Origin: Muribaculaceae bacterium
GTDB lineage: Bacteria; Bacteroidota; Bacteroidia; Bacteroidales; Muribaculaceae
Assembly: GCA_022510385.1 (NCBI GenBank)
Contig: JAFLTQ010000012.1
Coordinates: 1-64,000 of the forward strand
Direction of reading: 5' to 3'
Length of the DNA stretch: 64,000 nt
Part shown: in pieces, positions 53,605 to 60,535 of the stretch
Layout of the letters: each line of letters starts with the position of its first letter
How positions within the stretch are numbered: position 1 is the first letter of the stretch
Notes under the pieces: model-generated
The model's input: the letters and a program-made list of their open reading frames with translations, nothing else
The model's database searches: none
What the model was told of the DNA's origin: nothing
Program-made: the position numbers and the translations under genes

Positions 53605-54927
53605 ATGGCTAACAAATTCGGCAGAATCTTGATTGTTGATGACAATTTGGGAGTGAGAAGGACTCTCAAAGTGGTTCTGTCTCCTTATTTTGAGGAAATT
53701 CATACTATAGGCTCTCCAACAGAGATATCCTCTTCAATTTCTCAATTTAAGCCTGACGTGGTTTTGCTCGATATGAATTTTAAAGCTACTATAAATTCGG
53801 GGAATGAAGGGCTTTTTTATCTTACAGAGATAAAATCCAAATATCCGGGAATAGAGATTGTATTATTCACAGCTTATGGAGATATACCTTTAGCCGTGGA
53901 AGGTATGAAAAGAGGTGCTTTTGACTTTATTGAAAAACCATGGGATAATGACAATCTTGTTGAAACATTGAAAAAAGCTGCGGCGAAAAGCAAGGGAGGA
54001 CAAAAATCAGAGCCAAGATCTGATGATTCCTTCTATTGGGGCAACTCCCAAAAGATTGAAGATATAAGATGTGTAATAGATAAAATTGCACCCACCGATA
54101 TGTCTGTTTTGATTATGGGAGAAAATGGAGTTGGCAAGGATATTATAGCCAAAGAAATCTTCTCCCGAAGTGACAGAAAAGATAATCCATACGTGGCAGT
54201 TGATATGGGTGCTGTAACCGATACTCTTTTTGAGAGTGAACTTTTCGGTCATGTTAAAGGCTCATTTACAGGTGCAGTAGCAGATCACAAAGGTAAATTT
54301 GAGCAAGCTCAAGGAGGAACATTATTCTTGGATGAAATTGGCAATCTCTCCTTGGCATCTCAGGCAAAACTGTTGAGAGCGATACAAAATAGGGTTATTA
54401 CCAAAGTTGGAGGCGACAGGGAAATACCTGTTGATGTAAGAATCATCAGTGCAACTAATAAAGACTTGAAAAAGGAAGTGGCAGAGGGCCGGTTTCGTGA
54501 AGATTTATTCTATAGACTGGCAGGATTCCAAATTGAAATGCCGGCTTTAAGGGAGAGAAAAGAGGATATAATCGGTTTGGCTAATCATTTCCTTAAAATT
54601 TATTCAAAGAAGTACAATAAGAATATAGAGGGTATAGAAAAGAAAGCAGAATTTTTTCTGAATGAAAATAAATGGCCCGGAAATATACGGGAACTTAAGC
54701 AAGAGATAGAGAAAGCTGTGATTTTTGCTGATGGAGAAATATTGAAATTGGAGGATCTAAAAGCAGGGAGCCTAAAGGGAAGTAAAGAATCTTCATCTGC
54801 CAAGGATGAAAAAGAGTTGATAACTGATGCCCTGTTGAAAACGGGAAGAAATATCAGCAAAGCAGCCAAATTGCTCAATATGAGCCGCCCTACTCTATAT
54901 TCCAAAATGAATAAATATAATCTTTGA
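53605..54927 (+). CDS. Sigma-54-dependent response regulator (NtrC family)
   Basis: 440 residues. Receiver domain (1-120) with ILIVDDNLGVRRTL, the phospho-acceptor Asp in VVLLDMNF, the Thr in LFTAYGD and the Lys in FIEKPWDN. The AAA+ domain has Walker A GENGVGKDII, the sigma-54 contact loop as GSFTGA (usual form GAFTGA), Walker B GGTLFLDEIGN and RRFREDLFYRL-like sensor residues (GRFREDLFYRLAGFQ). The Fis-type HTH is LLKTGRNISKAAKLLNMSRP. The ATG at 53605 was chosen over an in-frame TTG. Its stop codon overlaps the start of the kinase gene (TGATG). Confidence 0.96.
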   Translation: MANKFGRILIVDDNLGVRRTLKVVLSPYFEEIHTIGSPTEISSSISQFKPDVVLLDMNFKATINSGNEGLFYLTEIKSKYPGIEIVLFTAYGDIPLAVEGMKRGAFDFIEKPWDNDNLVETLKKAAAKSKGGQKSEPRSDDSFYWGNSQKIEDIRCVIDKIAPTDMSVLIMGENGVGKDIIAKEIFSRSDRKDNPYVAVDMGAVTDTLFESELFGHVKGSFTGAVADHKGKFEQAQGGTLFLDEIGNLSLASQAKLLRAIQNRVITKVGGDREIPVDVRIISATNKDLKKEVAEGRFREDLFYRLAGFQIEMPALRERKEDIIGLANHFLKIYSKKYNKNIEGIEKKAEFFLNENKWPGNIRELKQEIEKAVIFADGEILKLEDLKAGSLKGSKESSSAKDEKELITDALLKTGRNISKAAKLLNMSRPTLYSKMNKYNL

Positions 54928-55796
54928 TGAATACTTGGATTTGGTTAGCCATTATTGTTTTTGTACTAATAGTAACTGTATTAGTTACTATAAAGGTCGA
55001 AAAATACAAGACAATAAGGAAAATCAATTATATGTTTGATGCTTTTGAAGATGGAGAAACCAATTTCAAATTCAGGGAAAGAGACCGCTTAAACAAGTCT
55101 CTTAACAGACTGAGAGGAATTTTTGAAAAGCAAAAGATTGCAAACGAGCAGGAATCATGGAACAAACTAACCCGAGTTCTTACTCACGAAATAATGAATA
55201 CCTTGGCACCTGTTGTCAGTCTTACCGATTCTTTGATTAAAAATGAAAAAATCCAAGAAGATGAAATTTTGAAAGAAAGTCTGGATATAATTTCAGATTC
55301 ATCACATCATCTTATAGAATTTGTTAATACTTATCGTCAGATCACCGGAATATCAAGACCGGCAAGACAAAAGATAGATTTAAAGGAAATCATCGGAAAG
55401 ACTTTAAAACTGAATGAGCAGTTGCTTTTAGAAAAGAATGTCAACACAACCATGAAATTCCCGGAAGAAGATGTCACCGTTTTTGCGGATGAGATCCAAT
55501 TGATTCAGGTAATTCAAAACCTTATCAAAAATGCATGGCAAGCTGAAGCTTATAATATTGAATTTAATTTAAAAGTCTTATCTGATTCGACTATAGTTTT
55601 ATGGGTGAAGAATGATGGAAAACCAATTCCTGTTGAGGCTCAGGAGCAGATTTTCATACCTTTTTACACTACGAAAGAGGATGGCACCGGCATCGGCTTA
55701 AGCGTTTGCCGACAGATAATGAGATACCATAAAGGGTCGATAGATTTATTGAGAAGCAATACCACAGAAACCGTATTCGAGCTCTCCTTCATTTGA
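54927..55796 (+). CDS. Sensor histidine kinase
   Basis: 289 residues: one N-terminal membrane span (about 4-24, WLAIIVFVLIVTVLVTIKV), no periplasmic domain, a short linker, then the H-box RVLTHEIMNTLAPVVSLTDS (phospho-His in HEIMN) and the ATPase domain with N-box QVIQNLIKNAWQA, G-box TKEDGTGIGLSVCRQI. With so little outside the membrane it may sense the membrane itself or a partner protein. It forms a pair with the preceding sigma-54 regulator. The 3' end overlaps the convergent AbiEii gene by 8 bp. Confidence 0.93.
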   Translation: MNTWIWLAIIVFVLIVTVLVTIKVEKYKTIRKINYMFDAFEDGETNFKFRERDRLNKSLNRLRGIFEKQKIANEQESWNKLTRVLTHEIMNTLAPVVSLTDSLIKNEKIQEDEILKESLDIISDSSHHLIEFVNTYRQITGISRPARQKIDLKEIIGKTLKLNEQLLLEKNVNTTMKFPEEDVTVFADEIQLIQVIQNLIKNAWQAEAYNIEFNLKVLSDSTIVLWVKNDGKPIPVEAQEQIFIPFYTTKEDGTGIGLSVCRQIMRYHKGSIDLLRSNTTETVFELSFI

Positions 55797-56439
55797 GGAA
55801 GGATATAATTTTATCTTCTATATCTTTAGAATCTACATCATAGATAGGATTAAGATTTTTAAATAACTCATCCTTTCGAAATCTATTAGAATTAGTAATC
55901 ATGGCCAAAAGATTCTTTGATTTTAATTTATGTCCGGAATAATTTAATGCCAAACCAATCATTTCATTTAAATCCATACCTGCTACCAATAAAGAATAAA
56001 TATCATAATAATCTCTGAATTTTGATCTTCTCATCATCACTTCCATCTTCATTGCTCCAATTGCTTTTAAATCAGCCAAAACAATATTATTTAAAAATGG
56101 GACAGGTTTTTCTACAGGTGAATAATTAGGATTTGCATAAAAAGATAGTTTCACACCATCTACAATAAATTCCACATGATCTAAATCATATAATTCCATC
56201 TTCTCTATATTCCCAATCTTTTCTAATTCCTTTTTTATGGCAGGCCAGTCAACTTCCCGTATCTCATTTTTATTTTTTCGCCATGTCATAAAATCCAAAT
56301 CCTCACTTTCCCTCGTTCCCAATTGCAATGCCAAAGCTGTACCTCCAACTAATGTAAAAGGTTTTATACAATCTAAAAGGGATAAAGGTAAAATTAGTTG
56401 ATGGGTTTGAGAAGTCAAACCTTTATATTTATCAGGCAT
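55789..56439 (-). CDS. AbiEii/AbiGii-type nucleotidyltransferase (toxin-like)
   Basis: 216 residues of the DUF1814 nucleotidyltransferase family. The active site is in PFTLVGGTALALQLGTRESE and DLDFMTW, with the conserved Gly-Gly and the two Asp of the polymerase-beta type. LADLKAIGAMKMEVMMRRSK and FRDYYDIYSLL follow, as in AbiEii. AbiEii toxins transfer nucleotides to RNA and stop growth. It overlaps the upstream partner gene by 8 bp. This pair lies head-on against the kinase and between the regulator and its target operon. The region is more AT-rich than its neighbours, consistent with later arrival. Confidence 0.88.
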   Translation of the reverse strand: MPDKYKGLTSQTHQLILPLSLLDCIKPFTLVGGTALALQLGTRESEDLDFMTWRKNKNEIREVDWPAIKKELEKIGNIEKMELYDLDHVEFIVDGVKLSFYANPNYSPVEKPVPFLNNIVLADLKAIGAMKMEVMMRRSKFRDYYDIYSLLVAGMDLNEMIGLALNYSGHKLKSKNLLAMITNSNRFRKDELFKNLNPIYDVDSKDIEDKIISFLK

Positions 56440-56788
56440 TATTAATAAGTTTATTATGATATCGGGTCGTCATTGCCTTCAGATATGAATCCGGATGCTT
56501 AATATCAAAACAATACCAAGCTAAAAATCGATTTAATGTGTATAAATAGTCCCCTTCAGGAAGGAGATATTTTATCCATGAATCTTTCAACTTTTTAGCT
56601 GAAAAAACTCTTTTTAGAAGATCTATTTCCTGTAAATCCAAATATTTATAAGTTAGAGCAATCAAAACTTCATCCGATATATCGGAAGGAGTAGTGTCTT
56701 TCATATTATATGACCAAAAAACTTTTTCCTTTATTAATTTGGCAAACAATTGTTTTCTGACACTTTCTATATGGATTTCATCTGACAT
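56432..56788 (-). CDS. DUF6922-like small protein, probable antitoxin partner
   Basis: 118 residues. It begins MSDEIHIESVRKQLFAKLIK and carries VFWSYNMKDTTPSDISDEVL, LQEIDLLKRVFSAKKLKDSW, and LNRFLAWYCF near the end. The overall pattern (Phe-Trp, a helix with acid residues, then Asp-Leu...) is like DUF6922 proteins, which precede AbiEii-type genes in Bacteroidetes. It is not the classical AbiEi. It reads into the toxin gene with an 8-bp overlap, so the pair is translationally coupled. Antitoxin function is inferred from position. Confidence 0.72.
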   Translation of the reverse strand: MSDEIHIESVRKQLFAKLIKEKVFWSYNMKDTTPSDISDEVLIALTYKYLDLQEIDLLKRVFSAKKLKDSWIKYLLPEGDYLYTLNRFLAWYCFDIKHPDSYLKAMTTRYHNKLINNA

Positions 56789-56852
56789 AATGTGAATGAT
56801 TTGATTGCACCGACGGGGTTGTGCATAGAAGCCCTTCCCTTACGCCATCCAT
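56778..56852 (-). CDS. Possible 24-codon upstream reading frame in the toxin-antitoxin leader
   Basis: Starting at the ATG at 56852, it reads MDGVREGLLCTTPSVQSNH and five more residues, stopping at 56778, 11 bp inside the partner gene in another frame. The stretch 56806-56860 is distinctly richer in GC than its surroundings. It also holds a TGCAC/GTGCA hairpin (56806-56810 and 56821-56825). It could be a leader peptide or a by-chance frame on a conserved RNA. Confidence 0.3.
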   Translation of the reverse strand: MDGVREGLLCTTPSVQSNHSHYVR

Positions 56853-56878
56853 GACTTCGGATAATTTCAATTCTTTTA

Positions 56879-56909
56879 CAAATATAGTTTTTTTAAATCT
56901 TAATAATAA
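56879..56909 (-). promoter_or_regulatory. Promoter of the AbiEii pair
   Basis: On the minus strand TTA (56909-56907), 20 nt, TATATTTG (56886-56879), a one-base variant of the consensus. The leader is about 84 nt. Confidence 0.5.
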
Positions 56910-56947
56910 CCTCTTTCTCATTTTTTAATATAAAAATTATGTCAGAA

Positions 56948-57001
56948 GTGTAAAGATTGTAAAGACGGGACTTTACAAAAGTGTAAAGACTTTACACTTT
57001 T
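56948..57001. promoter_or_regulatory. Enhancer array for the sigma-54 regulator: five half sites
   Basis: GTGTAAAG at 56948, TTGTAAAG at 56957, CTTTACAA at 56971, GTGTAAAG at 56981 and CTTTACAC at 56990. The last two form a perfect palindrome with 12-bp arms (56977-56988 and 56990-57001) around one A. It lies 55-105 bp upstream of the sigma-54 promoter, the usual place for an NtrC-type binding site. Confidence 0.8.
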
Positions 57002-57052
57002 TCAAATATAAATATTTTAACAAATCTCTGTAAATCAGCATTATATAATTTT

Positions 57053-57068
57053 TGGCACGCTCGTTGTA
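57053..57068 (+). promoter_or_regulatory. Sigma-54 (-24/-12) promoter of the ABC efflux operon
   Basis: TGGCAC (57053-57058), 5 nt, TTGTA (57064-57068); the consensus is TGGCAC-N5-TTGCA/T, so only the C at the -12 box differs. Start about 12 nt further on, near 57080, 14 bp before the ATG at 57094. The upstream enhancer array and the nearby NtrC-type regulator support the call. Confidence 0.85.
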
Positions 57069-57093
57069 ATAATGAGAGTGTAAAATTGATATA

Positions 57094-58425
57094 ATGTTGA
57101 AAAAAATTACAGTTTTCTTATATGCAAGTGCTCTGGCTCTGTCATTTAAGATGACGGGGTCAGAGTTTCTCACTCTACATGATTGCATGCAATATGCAAT
57201 CTCGAAATCTACAAAGATAAAGATACAGAAAGCCGAAATTTCTGATAAAAGGCTTGAAATCCGGGATGCAGTGTTAAGTGCATTTACTCCGGCTGTCAAT
57301 GCTTCAACCTATGCTTACTATAATTTCGGACGAAGCATAGACCCTCAGACCAACACATATTTCAATCAGACATCTTTTCATAATAATTATTCGGTCTCAG
57401 CATATATCGACCTTTTCGACGGCCTTTCGGCTGTGAATAATATCAAGATCTCCAAAACCGGTCTTCTAATTTCTCAATCCCAGGAAAAACAAGTTGAAGC
57501 CGATATATGTCTTGCAGTGATAGAAGCCTATTATAATGTGGTTTATTATTCCAGGCTCTCCGAAGTCTCTAAAAATCTGGTATCAGATGCTGAAAAATCT
57601 TTGTCGCTTGCAAAACGACAAGAGGAACTTGGAATTAAAGGATATGCGGATGTAGTTCAGATGGAAGCCGATTTGGCCGACAGACAATATGACCTTATTT
57701 CAACTGAAAACATGGCAAAAGATCAATTGATGACCCTGAAGGCCCTATTGTTTTGGGATGAAGATGAAGATTTGATTATCGACCAAAACTTACCATCCTT
57801 TGTTGAGGAAATCTTTGATTCCGAATTGATTATACTTTTGGCAACGAATAATAATCCGGAAGTTAAGATGGCATCATGGAATGTAGAAAATTCGAAAAGA
57901 GAATTAAGGGTTGCCAAGTGGTCTATTTTCCCAACACTTACTTTATATGGGGGGTGGAACACCAGCTATTATACCTACTCCGGTTATCAATCACCATCTT
58001 ATAGTAATCAATTCAAAAACAATATGGGAGAATATGTGGAATTAGGTTTGACTGTGCCTCTTTACAATCGCTTAAAGGGGATATCCAATATTCAAAAGAA
58101 GAAACATGCGTATAATAATGCACGTTTGGAACTTGATCAAAAAAAGATGGATATAGAGATGGAAGTGAAAAGAGCTGTCCAGGATTGCGAAGGTGCTTCT
58201 ATGGCTTACATTCAAGCATTTAGAAAATCTTCCGTTCAAGAGGAAGCATTTCGCTTAAACCAAAAGAAATTAGAACAAGGATTGATTTCTCCCCTTGAAT
58301 TCCAGACAGCAAACAACAATTATTTGAAAGCAAAATCCGATGAAATGAATTCTCTATTCAAATATATTATAAAACAAGCAGTAGTGAAATATTATAGCGG
58401 GATAGAGTATATTGATCAGTTTTAA
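57094..58425 (+). CDS. TolC family outer-membrane efflux protein
   Basis: 443 residues with a signal-like N-terminus (ITVFLYASALALSFKMTG). OEP repeats: HDCMQYAISKSTKIKIQKAE, FGRSIDPQTNTYFNQTSFHN and YSVSAYIDLFDGLSAVNNIK in the first half; KRQEELGIKGYADVVQMEAD in the middle; and KKLEQGLISPLEFQTANNNY towards the end. It is first in a tripartite ABC exporter operon driven by the sigma-54 promoter. 69 bp to the adaptor gene. Confidence 0.93.
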   Translation: MLKKITVFLYASALALSFKMTGSEFLTLHDCMQYAISKSTKIKIQKAEISDKRLEIRDAVLSAFTPAVNASTYAYYNFGRSIDPQTNTYFNQTSFHNNYSVSAYIDLFDGLSAVNNIKISKTGLLISQSQEKQVEADICLAVIEAYYNVVYYSRLSEVSKNLVSDAEKSLSLAKRQEELGIKGYADVVQMEADLADRQYDLISTENMAKDQLMTLKALLFWDEDEDLIIDQNLPSFVEEIFDSELIILLATNNNPEVKMASWNVENSKRELRVAKWSIFPTLTLYGGWNTSYYTYSGYQSPSYSNQFKNNMGEYVELGLTVPLYNRLKGISNIQKKKHAYNNARLELDQKKMDIEMEVKRAVQDCEGASMAYIQAFRKSSVQEEAFRLNQKKLEQGLISPLEFQTANNNYLKAKSDEMNSLFKYIIKQAVVKYYSGIEYIDQF

Positions 58426-58494
58426 GTTTTTAGTTTTAGAAGGATAATATCATTCACAAAAACTTAACATCTTACCAACTAACATCTTTAACTC

Positions 58495-59751
58495 ATGGAT
58501 AAGGAAATACCAAAAATAAAAGGTTGGCGTAAAGCCATAACAAAGCAAGCTCTTCCCTGGTGGGGTGTCGGAATAGTCTCAATTGCAATTATCGTTCTTT
58601 TAGCCTCTACTTCATCCGATAGTTTGAAGGTGGATAAAAATAATCTTACAACCGCCAAAGTTGAAAAAGGTGAATTTAATGATTACACTCGTGTTTCAGG
58701 TAGCGTGCAACCGTTAGTGTCGGTGCAATTATCTCCTCATGAAGGAGGAATAGTTCAGGAAATTCTGATTGAAGAGGGCTCCCAAGTAAAAACGGGAGAT
58801 CCTATCCTGGTTTTATCGAATGATAACCTTGACCTTCAAATATTGAATGCGGAAGCGGAACTTGCTGAAAAAGAAAATATTCTCCGCAATACCATGATAC
58901 AAATGGAGCAACAGAAACTCTCAGTGCGTCAGGAAGAACTCCAGTTATCAACTGAAGTGCAGAGGAATTTACGTAATTTTAAACAACAAGAGGCTCTTTT
59001 CAAAGACAAATTAGTTCCTAAAGAAGATTATATCAAAGCAAAAGAGGATTATGAACTTGCCGAAAAAAGATATCAGCTCGTAAAGGAAAGATCAAAACAA
59101 GATTCTCTTTATAGAAGTGTAGAAATCCAACAGATGGAACAGAGTCTTAATAATATGCGTCTAAATATGGAAATGATAAGAGGAAGAAAAGAGAAACTGA
59201 TCGTAAGAGCCCCTATTGATGGCGAATTAGGACTATTGGATGTTAATTTGGGTCAATCTGTTGCTGAAGGCTCCATGATAGGCCAGATAAATTCCATGAA
59301 CAGTTATAAACTTGAAACCAAGATTGATGAGCATTATATCGACAGGGTGATTCCCGGATTGATAGCAAATTTCGACCGGCAGGGTAAGCAATATGAAGTG
59401 ATACTACGAAAAGTTTATCCGGAAGTGAGAGAAGGAAAATTTCAGGCTGACTTCAAGTTTGAAGCTGAACGCCCCGAAAATCTTCGAAGAGGTCAGACAT
59501 ATTATCTTGACTTGCAATTGGGTCAACCGGAAGAAGCCATAATAATCCCCCGCGGAACTTTCTACCAGAAAACAGGAGGAAGATGGATCTATGTGCTGGA
59601 TAAAAACGGAAACAAAGCAATAAAACGTGAAATAAAAATAGGACGACAAAATCCACAATATTATGAAGTTACGGAAGGACTTGAACCGGGAGAACAAGTT
59701 ATAGTTTCTTCCTACGAACGATTTGGCGATAATGAAACACTCATATTTTGA
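58495..59751 (+). CDS. HlyD/MacA-type periplasmic adaptor
   Basis: 418 residues. One N-terminal membrane span (about 21-38, WWGVGIVSIAIIVLLAST), lipoyl-like halves (LSPHEGGIVQEILIEEGSQV and LIVRAPIDGELGLLDVNLGQ) and a long coiled-coil hairpin between (about 115-230, rich in Glu and Gln). Beta-barrel and membrane-proximal domains follow (EGLEPGEQVIVSSYERFGD). It links the ABC pump to the TolC channel. 50 bp to the ATPase gene. Confidence 0.94.
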   Translation: MDKEIPKIKGWRKAITKQALPWWGVGIVSIAIIVLLASTSSDSLKVDKNNLTTAKVEKGEFNDYTRVSGSVQPLVSVQLSPHEGGIVQEILIEEGSQVKTGDPILVLSNDNLDLQILNAEAELAEKENILRNTMIQMEQQKLSVRQEELQLSTEVQRNLRNFKQQEALFKDKLVPKEDYIKAKEDYELAEKRYQLVKERSKQDSLYRSVEIQQMEQSLNNMRLNMEMIRGRKEKLIVRAPIDGELGLLDVNLGQSVAEGSMIGQINSMNSYKLETKIDEHYIDRVIPGLIANFDRQGKQYEVILRKVYPEVREGKFQADFKFEAERPENLRRGQTYYLDLQLGQPEEAIIIPRGTFYQKTGGRWIYVLDKNGNKAIKREIKIGRQNPQYYEVTEGLEPGEQVIVSSYERFGDNETLIF

Positions 59752-59801
59752 ATTAAAAATAAAAAAATAAAAGTTAAGACACCCGAAAAAAATAAAGAAT
59801 T

Positions 59802-60482
59802 ATGATAAAAGTAGAGAATCTTTCAAAAATTTTTCGCACCGACGAAATAGAAACGACTGCCCTCAACGGTGTATCAATGGAGATCAAGGATGGTGAATTC
59901 GTAGCCATCATGGGTCCATCAGGTTGTGGCAAATCAACACTTCTAAACATCCTCGGACTCCTTGATAACCCTTCCGGAGGAAGTTATAAATTTGAAGAAA
60001 CAGAAGTCTCTGGTCTCAAAGAAAAAGATCGGACAAAATTTCGTAAAGGGAATATAGGGTTCGTATTTCAAAGTTTTAATCTTATTGACGAACTCAATGT
60101 CTTCGAGAATATTGAACTCCCTTTGAAATACCTAAATATCTCTTCGTCTGAGAGAAAGAAAAGGGTGAATGAGATATTGAAACGAATGAACATCAGTCAT
60201 CGTGCGAAGCATTTCCCTCGTCAGCTGTCCGGTGGTCAACAACAGCGAGTCGCAATAGCCAGGGCTGTTGTGTCTAATCCAAAACTGATTCTTGCCGACG
60301 AGCCGACAGGTAATCTGGACTCCAAAAATGGCCTTGAAGTAATGAATCTACTTACAGAACTTAATCAGGAAGGCACCACAATCGTGATGGTGACGCACTC
60401 CCCCAAAGATGCTGCAAAAGCCCAACGCACCATCGACCTCCTCGACGGTAAAATCGTTTCTGACATTGCCAATAGTTTATAA
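59802..60482 (+). CDS. MacB/LolD-type ABC transporter ATP-binding protein
   Basis: 226 residues: Walker A in MGPSGCGKSTLLNILG, Q-loop NIGFVFQSFNLIDELNVFEN, signature LSGGQQQRVAIARAV and Walker B in LILADEPTGNLDSKNG, with the H-switch in VMVTHSPK. It drives a mechanotransmission-type exporter together with the FtsX-like permeases downstream. It belongs to the sigma-54-driven operon. Confidence 0.96.
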   Translation: MIKVENLSKIFRTDEIETTALNGVSMEIKDGEFVAIMGPSGCGKSTLLNILGLLDNPSGGSYKFEETEVSGLKEKDRTKFRKGNIGFVFQSFNLIDELNVFENIELPLKYLNISSSERKKRVNEILKRMNISHRAKHFPRQLSGGQQQRVAIARAVVSNPKLILADEPTGNLDSKNGLEVMNLLTELNQEGTTIVMVTHSPKDAAKAQRTIDLLDGKIVSDIANSL

Positions 60483-60535
60483 AATTGAAAGTATTAAAAG
60501 CAACTTTCCTAAATTCTTAATTTTTAATTCTTCAG

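Noticed and set aside
56806..56860. tRNA-like element at the GC-rich island
   Set aside because: No cloverleaf, T-loop or anticodon stem could be drawn.
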